From IMG/VR virus record IMGVR_UViG_3300037502_002993, positions 62,001 to 126,000 of that record: a stretch of DNA of 64,000 bases, one strand, 5' to 3'. How positions within the stretch are numbered: position 1 is the stretch's first letter; every line of letters begins with the position of its first letter. Source of the stretch: a virus. The translations under genes were made by a program, and so were the position numbers. Below the pieces are notes generated by a model, which did not search any database, had not been told where the DNA came from, and saw only the letters and a program-made list of their open reading frames with translations. Positions 56,641 to 64,000 of this stretch are shown piece by piece.

Positions 56641-56982
56641 TTACGGATCGGCTATAATGGCCTGTTGCTGTTTTACCCATTCACGCAAATAGTGCAGTTG
56701 CCGATTGCACTCGCCTACGCGCTGGGTCTGTGCCATGAATTTATCTGTCATTAGAAGGGTTCTGGCCTCCCATACCCCACCTGGGAGGTTATCATACAGA
56801 TCATTGGCACGCAACAGCATGTCTTCGGAAGGAGGGGGGATTGGACGACAGTCCCTTAAGGTAATATCAGGGGGGGCAATTAGCGTGGTCTGGGTCTGCG
56901 TGACAATACGTGTCCCACATCCCGTCAGTAAGATAACGAACACGCAAACTATCATCACGCGCAGCAGGGGGTGGTGTAACAT
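56641..56982 (-). CDS. o-spanin-like outer-membrane lipoprotein
   Basis: Start at MLHHPLLRVMIVCVFVILLT (ATG complementary to 56980-56982). A hydrophobic signal ends with the lipobox LLTGC, so Cys~21 would be lipidated. The mature ~93 residues are Pro-rich then helical (WVKQQQAIIADP). It overlaps the 3' end of the i-spanin gene by 116 bp in another frame, the partly embedded arrangement known from Rz/Rz1 pairs. Spanins disrupt the outer membrane at the end of infection. A Gram-negative host is implied. Confidence 0.7.
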   Translation of the reverse strand: MLHHPLLRVMIVCVFVILLTGCGTRIVTQTQTTLIAPPDITLRDCRPIPPPSEDMLLRANDLYDNLPGGVWEARTLLMTDKFMAQTQRVGECNRQLHYLREWVKQQQAIIADP

Positions 56983-57415
56983 GGACAACTCGCTCAGTGA
57001 CAGGTGGGGGTTCTTGTACGGGAGTATCTTGGGGTGCCTCTACTGGCTCAGGGCGGAAGATCAAAGGATCAAAATCCAGATACCCCTCTATAAAGGCGGT
57101 ACGTGCTCTGGTTTGTTCCTCGCGCAAGCGGTCTCGTTCTTCAATAAATGCCGTGACGACCGACATGTCCACTTCACTGGAACGCTCTTGTTGCGCCTGG
57201 AGTTCTTCAGCCGCTACTAAGGCCTCTTGCGCCACACGGTGTTCCTCTCTTAAGGCATCAAGCTGAGCACTGCGCCAAAAAAGAAACACCAGTGAAGCAA
57301 TCGCCGCCAGTCCCAAGATAATCAGTGGGGCAGCAAGACCCTCTTTTGCGGTAAAGAAAGCCCGAACCGCCGGTACACCAAACCGCCCTCGTGTGATTAG
57401 GGTAAAGAGCGACAT
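56867..57415 (-). CDS. i-spanin-like inner-membrane protein
   Basis: 182 residues. One membrane segment (APLIILGLAAIASLVFLFW, ~29-47) is followed by a long coiled coil (AQLDALREEHRVAQEALVAA, EELQAQQERSS, ERDRLREEQTRARTAFIEG) and a Pro-rich periplasmic tail. This fits an Rz-type i-spanin that binds the o-spanin. Its end overlaps the o-spanin gene and its start overlaps the RuvC-type gene by 19 bp. Confidence 0.7.
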   Translation of the reverse strand: MSLFTLITRGRFGVPAVRAFFTAKEGLAAPLIILGLAAIASLVFLFWRSAQLDALREEHRVAQEALVAAEELQAQQERSSEVDMSVVTAFIEERDRLREEQTRARTAFIEGYLDFDPLIFRPEPVEAPQDTPVQEPPPVTERVVHVTPPPAARDDSLRVRYLTDGMWDTYCHADPDHANCPP

Positions 57416-57993
57416 GGGGTCTCCTTATGGATGGCTAGTAGATAATGCAGTGCCACTGCAGTGGCATCCACCGAGTGTTCATCAAGATCGTTTAACGCGA
57501 CCTTCCAGGTCAGATCCTTGCGCTTCCTTAATGCCTGCGTGACATGGTCCTTATGCATCTTACGTTGTATCTTCACGCCCACGCTCTTCTTTGCTGTGGT
57601 GGGGTCAACCAACACAATCGGCAGATGAAGGTCATAGGCAACTACCGCCTGTCTTACCACCATCAGGCACTCTACCAGAGCCGCAAAGCTTTGGGCAAAC
57701 TTCCCCATAAAAGGGGACTCACACACCACAATGTGGGGGTTGATCTCCACTAGATGGGGAACGAGTTGGTCTTTGAGTTGCTGCAGGCGGGCATAAAGCT
57801 CCCCATGATGGAAAGCAAGTCCAAGGTAGTCTTTGTGTTGGTTCTTTGCCTTAAGGGTTTGAGCAGCTTGGATGGTAAACCTAGGGGTCTTCAGTGAGGT
57901 GTCCAGTGTCACATGAGAGATACCCAGGGTGGTGGTCCCTGGGTCAATCCCCATTACAGTAAGATCACGCCCACGGTGTGGTGTGAGTAACAT
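57397..57993 (-). CDS. RuvC-type Holliday-junction resolvase
   Basis: 198 residues from MLLTPHRGRDLTVMGIDPGT (ATG complementary to 57991-57993, AAGGATTGG before it). Catalytic pattern: Asp in VMGIDPGTTTLGIS, Glu in VVCESPFMGKFAQ, the DPTTAKKSVGVK segment, and Asp/His in LDEHSVDATAVALHYLL, as in RuvC-fold nucleases. Resolves branched replication or recombination intermediates before packaging. Placed in the late region directly before the spanins. It overlaps the i-spanin start. Confidence 0.8.
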   Translation of the reverse strand: MLLTPHRGRDLTVMGIDPGTTTLGISHVTLDTSLKTPRFTIQAAQTLKAKNQHKDYLGLAFHHGELYARLQQLKDQLVPHLVEINPHIVVCESPFMGKFAQSFAALVECLMVVRQAVVAYDLHLPIVLVDPTTAKKSVGVKIQRKMHKDHVTQALRKRKDLTWKVALNDLDEHSVDATAVALHYLLAIHKETPCRSLP

Positions 57994-58006
57994 GCCAATC
58001 CTTACC

Positions 58007-58900
58007 TTACGGTGTGAGGAAGGAGGCCCCTGCCAGATCATCCATCCCGAGCAGCGGTTCAACCGAACCCACGTCAAAGGAGAAGCGCGCGCCATCGGCA
58101 CTGTGACCAATGGACCGGTAGGTCGAGATAAAGACATTCACCTGACAAGCAATTACCTCAGTGTAGTTAAAGCTACCACTCCCCCCTACAGAAGAGGACA
58201 CTTCGCGGTCCACGCCGGTACACATGGCGAGTTCAGAGATAACCGGAGACCGTGTGCTACCGGTACGAATACGGTGAGCGTTCATGATCTCGATGATGTC
58301 ATCGGTATCCAGTTGTACGGTAAGAACAGCCGACGCGATCAGGGCTGACCGAGAACCCAGGATCGTGCCGGTATTGGAAATCTCAGGTCGGGTGGGGTTC
58401 AGGTTCTCGGTGGTGGGGACAAAGGGTTCCGCAGTGACCACCCCGTCCTCTTTGGTGATGCGCTGAAGACCTACGGTGACTTCATTGAGATTCAGACGAC
58501 GGGCATAGTAGGCAATATAGTTCTGCCCATCATGCGTCTCCTGACGACGCAGGGCATACCGACCACGGCGTTCAGCAGGAAGGTCGTTGCTGACCTCACG
58601 GAGCACAAACGGAATCGGACCATAAAGGCCTGCATCTGAGGCACTGTGGGGAAGGGCTTCAGTTTCATCTGACCCATCCGCCGCTTTGACGGTATAGTGA
58701 CCCAGGTTTCCCATCACCAGGTACCGCATGGTTGGCATGATGTTCGGGGCCGGAGCGACTCCCGGCTGGATGCCGAAGCGCTCGTTCAGGGTGGTGTTAT
58801 CCCTCAGCAGGAACGGCAGACCAAACTTGTTACGAACATTGAGCTCATCCCCGTAAATAGTGGGGGTGACGGCGATGATATCACGATCAATCGAAGACAT
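58007..58900 (-). CDS. virion structural-type protein, 297 aa
   Basis: MSSIDRDIIAVTPTIYGDEL; beta-rich with conserved-looking blocks (RNKFGLPFLLRDNTTLNERF, MPTMRYLVMGNLGHYTV, RRGRYALRRQETHDGQNYIA). No enzyme motif. First gene of a long minus-strand late operon leading to resolvase, spanins and fibres. Divergent from the fibre operon at 59059. Probably a baseplate or tail component. Confidence 0.6.
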   Translation of the reverse strand: MSSIDRDIIAVTPTIYGDELNVRNKFGLPFLLRDNTTLNERFGIQPGVAPAPNIMPTMRYLVMGNLGHYTVKAADGSDETEALPHSASDAGLYGPIPFVLREVSNDLPAERRGRYALRRQETHDGQNYIAYYARRLNLNEVTVGLQRITKEDGVVTAEPFVPTTENLNPTRPEISNTGTILGSRSALIASAVLTVQLDTDDIIEIMNAHRIRTGSTRSPVISELAMCTGVDREVSSSVGGSGSFNYTEVIACQVNVFISTYRSIGHSADGARFSFDVGSVEPLLGMDDLAGASFLTP

Positions 58901-59058
58901 TGTCGTTTTCCATGTCAGGTAATGAAAGAGCAGTGAGAACAGTACGTACTATATATGGCTGGAGTCATATCTTCGCGCTATCTAGTCCCTTTATATGGGG
59001 TGTCTCTCAAATGCTATAGTTAGATGAACCCCGCCCGTCCTTAAGGAGTACCGCACTC
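58901..59058. promoter_or_regulatory. divergent promoter region between two late operons
   Basis: Plus side: AATGCTATAGTTAGATG at ~59011-59027 resembles ATTTTATAGTTCCTAC upstream of 22718 (shared TATAGTT), a possible late promoter element. The ribosome site is AAGGAG before the fibre ATG. Minus side: CATATATAGTACG near 58950. No copy of the TTNACACCTAKATC motif. Confidence 0.35.
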
Positions 59059-61020
59059 ATGAGTCGTCCAGTGACCACGGGTCTTTACCCGTTTGATCCC
59101 TATGGGAATAACCCAGATTGTTTGGTGGAAAATGAAAAGCAGGTAATCAACCCCCCTGGGCGGGACGATTTCTATTTTCTGATCCCCCAAGCGGCCCCGT
59201 TTTTTGTCAACTCCCTGAGTGTGCACAATGACCTCACAGGAGAGGAGTTAATCGAAGGCCAGCACTACGTCATCGGCCATTACTTCGTTGAAGCCATGAA
59301 CAAAACCGGACGCGCCATTGCAGGTAGTATCCGGTTTTTGGATCGCACTCTTCAAGGGATTGTTCGTCTTCGGTACCAAACCGTAGGTGGGGAATGGGGC
59401 TACAACGACCAAGCTATTCTGGAAGAGCTTTCTAATAAGAGTGTCAATCCCCTGGTACGGGCATGGGCCCAGATTGACGTTCTACCGAATAGTTTCCCGC
59501 CAATTCCCCATGATCAGCATGTCGATGACCTGATCGGGTGGGGAGAGATCACTGAGGCGATGGATCGCGTTGCCCATGCCCTCGGGGAAACAGAGGAAGG
59601 GGCGTTTAACGCTCACATGGCTGCACGTGATAACCCTCACCAGGTGACAAAGAGTCAGGTAGGCCTTGCCGCTGTGGCGAACCACCCCATGGCCTCTGAC
59701 AACGAAGCACTTGAGAACCGCAGTGATCGCTACATGTCACCGCGCACCACCCGACTACTGATTAACAACCTTGCGATCTCAGCGGTGCAGGCCCACCTAG
59801 ACGACTTGGACAACCCCCATGCAGTCACCAAGGAGCAGGTTGGCCTGGGTAATGTAGGAAACTTCCCCATTGCCAGTGATGAAGAAGCCCTGGACATTCG
59901 CGACGACCGCTACATGTCACCGCGGTCAACGCGGGTACTGGTAGAGGCCTATGCCAACCAGACGGTTGGTGGTCACGTGGATGATCGTGACAACCCCCAC
60001 CAGGTGACTGCCGCTCAGGTTAACCTCGGGGAGGTGGCTAACCACCCCATGGCGTCCCCAGCCGAAGCCCTGGAGGATCGTACTGACCGGTACATGTCAC
60101 CGCAGACCACACGACTTCTGATCAACACGATGTCGGGTGCCGCCATTAATGACCACGTTGACGATAAAGAGAATCCCCACCAGGTGACTGCTGCCCAGAT
60201 TGGGACCCTCACCACCCAAGAGATTAATGTCTTACTGGCGGACAAGCTGGTGTTTGAAGACACCATCTCTAATGCCGAGCGATTTAACGGCATGGATCTG
60301 GAAGCTTTGGCGAGTGCCATATTGGATGGTGCTACTATAGGTAATGCCGTCCGTTTCGATGGGAGAACATTTTCAGAGGCAGCTACGGAGATTCTGAACG
60401 GCACGGCCGCTAACGCTGATCGACTAGATGGGATGTCGGGAGCCGATTGGATTGAGCAAATTTCATCTCTGGTTGAAAACAGCCTGACAGAAGTTGGCGC
60501 GCCAATGATCGCCACGTTCCCTATGGCGTATGTTGATCAGGACAACTACGTAAAACTAATCACCCGAGAAGTTGTTAGAGATGAGTTTGATGTGGTTATT
60601 CCATCTGAAGGTTTTACTTGTCTTCTCACTGGCGAGTACCTCAATGGTTACGGTAGTGCATTGCAGTTGAGCCTGAGTCCGGTAGGCGGGGAAGGAGTAA
60701 AGGCTCGAGCAATCGGGGGGGTTGACTCGGAGTTAGAGCTTTTTGTCACGGCGGATACGGACCATTACAGCGTGTGGGTAAAGCGACCCACATCTGGTGG
60801 GGTATTAAACATCCTTCCGCTGTCTCAGGTAGATACTCGAGACACCCTCCTATCCTCCCTGGCGGACCCCGCTACTCTGGAACCCGGAGAAACATCAGGC
60901 CAGGTGAGTGCGGACATCACAGACCTGTCCCCTTCGACAGTGGTCGTTGAGAATAGCCACAGTGAAATAGTTGATGCCCTTACTGAGGCGTTCAACACCG
61001 CTATCGCTGAGCTTAGCTAA
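59059..61020 (+). CDS. tail fibre with NPHxVTxxQVGL repeats, 653 aa
   Basis: MSRPVTTGLYPFDPYGNNPD opens an attachment module (to ~residue 130) shared in style with 61831-63573. Four repeats of the form AHLDDLDNPHAVTKEQVGLG (DNPHQVT at ~192, 255, 312 and 373) with SDRYMSPRTTR segments follow, then helices and a beta-rich end. NPHxVTxxQVGLGxVxN repeats are known from long tail fibres of myophages. No chaperone domain here. First gene of the plus-strand fibre operon. Confidence 0.75.
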   Translation: MSRPVTTGLYPFDPYGNNPDCLVENEKQVINPPGRDDFYFLIPQAAPFFVNSLSVHNDLTGEELIEGQHYVIGHYFVEAMNKTGRAIAGSIRFLDRTLQGIVRLRYQTVGGEWGYNDQAILEELSNKSVNPLVRAWAQIDVLPNSFPPIPHDQHVDDLIGWGEITEAMDRVAHALGETEEGAFNAHMAARDNPHQVTKSQVGLAAVANHPMASDNEALENRSDRYMSPRTTRLLINNLAISAVQAHLDDLDNPHAVTKEQVGLGNVGNFPIASDEEALDIRDDRYMSPRSTRVLVEAYANQTVGGHVDDRDNPHQVTAAQVNLGEVANHPMASPAEALEDRTDRYMSPQTTRLLINTMSGAAINDHVDDKENPHQVTAAQIGTLTTQEINVLLADKLVFEDTISNAERFNGMDLEALASAILDGATIGNAVRFDGRTFSEAATEILNGTAANADRLDGMSGADWIEQISSLVENSLTEVGAPMIATFPMAYVDQDNYVKLITREVVRDEFDVVIPSEGFTCLLTGEYLNGYGSALQLSLSPVGGEGVKARAIGGVDSELELFVTADTDHYSVWVKRPTSGGVLNILPLSQVDTRDTLLSSLADPATLEPGETSGQVSADITDLSPSTVVVENSHSEIVDALTEAFNTAIAELS

Positions 61021-61054
61021 AGCTGGTCAATTCAGTTAAGATAGGAATCTATCA

Positions 61055-61780
61055 ATGGCCAACGTTCACGGACAAGTAGCACGACACGGCATCACCATTC
61101 AGACTGAATCTCGCTTCAGTCCCGCTGTAGGGTGGTTAAGCGATTTCACAAGACAAAGTGGGGGTACGGTTCCGTCCTGGGTCGGTACCACCCTGACTAA
61201 CGGTGGAATATCTATCCCACGGTGGATGAGTGATGTGCCAGAAAGAAGACGGGTTCTAAGTTACGAGAAACACCGGGGATATTCTCGATATCCCGGTAGG
61301 CGTAACATCACTATTAACGAGTCGCTAGACGTTAACCTACAAGGAATGAGCACACGCTTTAGTGTTGACGCTTCCATTGGCGGTGTTAGAAGAGCATCAC
61401 ACAAAGGGTTAGACCAGGGAGCGCGTCGAGGTAACATGACCATCCGTATTAGAGCTTGGAACACGAATGGCCAACTGGTAGTGGACGACAATAGATTGTC
61501 GAGTGGTCAATTTCCACATCCACACATCAGCGGATGGAGTCCTCGTAATCTGTATAGATGGGAGCAAGAATACACATCTACATCTCCAATAGGACGTGTC
61601 CTAGTTGAACAAAACATCACCACAGGATCCGAAAATTTTCATGACGTGGGGGATCGCTCTCCCGGCGGTTCATGGAACCCCACAGAAAATATTGGGAGAT
61701 ATTACCCGTTTAATTATTACTCCATTCTAGGAGCAAACGAACAGGGTAGCGTCAACAGGGTCCGTGAGTTCATTTTGTAA
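61055..61780 (+). CDS. fibre-tip or fibre-associated protein, 241 aa
   Basis: MANVHGQVARHGITIQTESR. Basic, aromatic and Gly-rich, low hydrophobicity, no recognised domain (GYSRYPGRRNITINESLDVN; SGWSPRNLYRWEQEY). Codon usage and composition seem slightly different from the flanking fibres, as for a replaceable tip. Located between two fibre genes, it may bind the end of the first fibre. Confidence 0.45.
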   Translation: MANVHGQVARHGITIQTESRFSPAVGWLSDFTRQSGGTVPSWVGTTLTNGGISIPRWMSDVPERRRVLSYEKHRGYSRYPGRRNITINESLDVNLQGMSTRFSVDASIGGVRRASHKGLDQGARRGNMTIRIRAWNTNGQLVVDDNRLSSGQFPHPHISGWSPRNLYRWEQEYTSTSPIGRVLVEQNITTGSENFHDVGDRSPGGSWNPTENIGRYYPFNYYSILGANEQGSVNRVREFIL

Positions 61781-61830
61781 TAAAGTTCTCGCCTGACTTC
61801 TTACATAGTTTGTTTTTTTGAGGTTTAACC

Positions 61831-63573
61831 ATGACACCATTGATTCGTAAGTTTCCCTTAGACCGGACTGGTGAGAATCCCAACAACTTGGTGTTGGGGG
61901 AGCCGCACGAACTGGCAGACAATGGTCGTGACGGCATGCGGGTGTTCGTACCTCAGTACGGTGCCTTTTACACTCAGAGCCTGGTGATTCGGGATGCCAA
62001 CGGCATCACCCTTGCCCCTCACTCCGACTACATCGCCACCTACTACTACGAAGACGCGTCGACGATGAGCGGCCTTGAGGTATGTGCGGCGATTGTCGTC
62101 CTCAATCCGAACATCCCCTCCCCCGTCTCCATTGACTATCAAGTGGTGGGGGGTGACCATGCGTTCTCCACTACCGCACTTGCAGAAGTCCTGGAAACGC
62201 TCCGTGACAACGAACAGCCCGTCCAGTGGGCCAGCATTGTCGGTAAGCCCACCATGTTCCCTCCTGGTGGTCACCTACACGCCCTGTGGGAGCTGTATGG
62301 CTTTGAATACGTCACTATCCAGCTGGAGCGGATGGTCCGTGCCATTCTGGTGGGTGATCAAGCGACGATGGATGAGATCCGCGCCTACGCCCTACGTCTC
62401 CATGAAGACGGCATTGACTACACCGACGCGCTTGATTCGCGTTTCCAGGATCACTTAGCTGATAGTAGCAATCCCCACAGTGTTACCAAAGCACAAGTGG
62501 GTCTTGGGAGCGTACCGAACTGGCCTGGTGCTAACCAAACCGAGGCACAGCAAGGAGACCGCAATGACCGCATTATGACACCCCTGCGGACCGCTCAGGC
62601 GATTACCACGCAAGCCCTGACGCCTCTTAATGCCCACGTTAATAACACCAACAATCCCCACAGTGTTACCAAAGCACAAGTGGGTCTTGGTAGTGTTCCC
62701 GACTGGCCAGGGGCCACTCAAGCTGAGGCCGAGTCCGGCACACGCAATGACCGCATCATGACCCCACTGCGGACTGCCCAAGCGATCTCCACCCAGGCAC
62801 TGGCTCCTTTGAACTCGCATGTTCAGAACACCAACAATCCCCACAGTGTTACCAAAGTCCAAGTCGGGTTAGGGAGTGTTCCCGACTGGCCAGGGGCCAC
62901 TCAAGCTGAGGCCGAGTCCGGCACACGCAATGACCGCATTATGACTCCCCTACGTAATGCCCAAGCCTTCCCGAGGCGATTTAATGAGCAGGTGCAGAAT
63001 GGCTTTTCCATGCCCAGAAACCAAGACAACTCCACCTTGTCTTTTGGGTCGTGGAATAATGACGGTGCGTTTATACGTCACCGGTCCCCAGATAACAATA
63101 GTGCGTTTTTAGACCTTTCCTGTGGTAATACTACAACGGGCACAAGTCGTAAACTTCAGTTTGGTGGCGGTACCACCAATAATTTTTCCTCCTGGTTAAC
63201 CCTTGATCACGACCTCGCATATTTCACCGGACGTATTAACGCCGTTGATTATTATGTCCGTTCTGATGAACGTTATAAAACTAACCTACGGCCCATTGAC
63301 GATCCACTTGGACGACTTGCTGGGATTGAGGGACTGTTTTATGAGTTCATTGACGACGAAAGTCACGCGGCGGGGTTGAGTGCACAACAACTACAGAAGG
63401 TTCTTCCACAGGCAGTTCGATCGGTTATCGACGATGATGGAAAAGATCGATTACATATCAACCATGGCGGACCTATTGCCCTTTTGGTTAGTTCAGTTAA
63501 CGCACTTCGTGAGATAGTAGATAAACAGAGTGCAGAAATAGACCGTTTGAAAGAGTCAGTGGGGGAACGGTAG
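61831..63573 (+). CDS. tail fibre with S74 autocleaving chaperone domain, 580 aa
   Basis: Attachment module (LIRKFPLDRTGENPNNLVLG), three SNPHSVTKAQVGLGSVPxWP repeats with RNDRIMTPLRTAQAI segments, a middle beta region, and a C-terminal peptidase_S74 domain from ~residue 476: VRSDERYKTNLRPIDDPLGR with the Ser478-Asp479 dyad, LFYEFIDDES, GLSAQQLQKVLPQAV, then the coiled-coil end VNALREIVDKQSAEIDRLK. S74 domains fold the trimer and cut themselves off. Last recognised complete gene in the window. Confidence 0.85.
   Translation: MTPLIRKFPLDRTGENPNNLVLGEPHELADNGRDGMRVFVPQYGAFYTQSLVIRDANGITLAPHSDYIATYYYEDASTMSGLEVCAAIVVLNPNIPSPVSIDYQVVGGDHAFSTTALAEVLETLRDNEQPVQWASIVGKPTMFPPGGHLHALWELYGFEYVTIQLERMVRAILVGDQATMDEIRAYALRLHEDGIDYTDALDSRFQDHLADSSNPHSVTKAQVGLGSVPNWPGANQTEAQQGDRNDRIMTPLRTAQAITTQALTPLNAHVNNTNNPHSVTKAQVGLGSVPDWPGATQAEAESGTRNDRIMTPLRTAQAISTQALAPLNSHVQNTNNPHSVTKVQVGLGSVPDWPGATQAEAESGTRNDRIMTPLRNAQAFPRRFNEQVQNGFSMPRNQDNSTLSFGSWNNDGAFIRHRSPDNNSAFLDLSCGNTTTGTSRKLQFGGGTTNNFSSWLTLDHDLAYFTGRINAVDYYVRSDERYKTNLRPIDDPLGRLAGIEGLFYEFIDDESHAAGLSAQQLQKVLPQAVRSVIDDDGKDRLHINHGGPIALLVSSVNALREIVDKQSAEIDRLKESVGER
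62640..62960 (+). repeat. two nearly identical ~180-bp DNA repeats inside the S74 fibre gene
   Basis: AACACCAACAATCCCCACAG, then GACTGGCCAGGGGCCACTCA and GCTGAGGCCGAGTCCGGCAC occur at about 62643-62755 and 62826-62938 with very few differences. A third, more diverged copy starts at ~62460. The near-identity indicates recent duplication or gene conversion. Confidence 0.65.
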
Positions 63574-63590
63574 TCATTTGAGGGTTTGTC

Positions 63591-64000
63591 ATGTATCAAA
63601 TCACACGAACTTTTCGACGTACTAATCGACAACAGGGAAGGTGGGAAGAGTATCCGCTCGCTGATGAACCAGTTCTCACCTTAACAGAAACACATGGCGA
63701 CGTTTGGATTTTCCTCACCTACCCGATGCTCCAGGGTGAGGAGCGCGCACTGCGCTTTGACAAGGTAAGGAATCTACTGGTAAACACCGCCCCCACCACC
63801 ACCGTCCAGGAGTGGCTTACGTCACTGGGAAACCAAACCCTGCCCGTTGAAGCCAGCCTACCGGAATTCAAAGAGCGGTTTGTGACCTACGCGTCTGCCT
63901 GGCATGCGGGTTATGAGGTTATCGCCATCGGCCGCGGAGCGAGTGCGGATCAGAATGCGTCTAAGTTCAATAAGGAGGACTTAAGGCTCACTAAGGACGA
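63591..64000 (+). CDS. virion-type protein, start of gene, 3' end outside window
   Basis: ATG at 63591 after GAGGGTTTGTC; MYQITRTFRRTNRQQGRWEE continues open to the window end (~136 residues). Contains ERALRFDKVRNLLVNTAPTT and FKERFVTYASAWHAGYEVIA. No family recognised. Co-oriented and 17 bp after the S74 fibre, so probably in the same operon. Confidence 0.6.
   Translation, partial: MYQITRTFRRTNRQQGRWEEYPLADEPVLTLTETHGDVWIFLTYPMLQGEERALRFDKVRNLLVNTAPTTTVQEWLTSLGNQTLPVEASLPEFKERFVTYASAWHAGYEVIAIGRGASADQNASKFNKEDLRLTKD

Overview
The window is about 64 kb from the genome of a large (jumbo-type) contractile-tailed bacteriophage, roughly 50% GC. The recognisable genes are phage genes: terminase large subunit, portal-like protein, tail sheath, tail tube, several tail fibres, spanins and endolysin, together with many very large virion-type proteins that have no recognisable domain. 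No tRNA, rRNA or CRISPR array was found. A two-component spanin pair with a lipobox protein points to a Gram-negative host. Genus and host cannot be named from sequence alone.

Layout. 1-6.8 kb, minus strand: partial virion protein, two unknown genes, terminase large subunit, a DUF1289/Cys-rich CWC fusion with a coupled 29-residue membrane peptide, and a tail-fibre-like protein. 6.8-12.1 kb, minus: three large virion proteins. 12.2-15.4 kb, plus: tail sheath, tail tube and a small gene. 15.5-22.4 kb, minus: unknown genes, a dCTP deaminase followed by a decayed second copy, and two small membrane proteins. 22.7-27.0 kb, plus: two structural-type proteins and an SF2/SNF2-type helicase. 27.0-36.2 kb, minus: an accessory region with a SleB-type hydrolase, a DEDD exonuclease, a thymidylate kinase, a putative metallopeptidase, many small genes, and a nest of IS200/IS605-type sequences (tnpB, a truncated iscB and several solo omega-RNA/end copies). 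36.5-37.1 kb, plus: a Tad1/Acb2-like anti-defence gene and a gene fragment. 37.2-40.2 kb, minus: a portal-like protein. 40.3-43.0 kb, plus: two virion proteins. 43-58.9 kb, minus: fibre genes including a 1301-residue repeat protein, endolysin, an Avd-like four-helix protein beside two C-type-lectin-like fibre proteins, a spanin/holin-like lysis set, and a RuvC-type resolvase. 59-64 kb, plus: a fibre operon with an S74 autocleaving chaperone domain.

How the parts fit. Structural and lysis genes form long, tightly packed, often overlapping runs. The accessory genes between about 17 and 37 kb are small units, several with their own promoter-like motif (consensus TTNACACCTAKATC) and hairpin terminator. 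Three repeated non-coding families stand out: that promoter motif, hairpin terminators flanked by inverted CGACATA/TATGYCG arms at gene ends, and paired ~40-nt elements in intergenic gaps. The points most worth follow-up are the Tad1/Acb2-like protein, the omega-RNA family with compensating stem changes and the iscB apparently cut off by a tnpB element, and the possible partial diversity-generating retroelement at 52.7-55.1 kb.

Limits: all family assignments were made by eye from motifs, with no database search.
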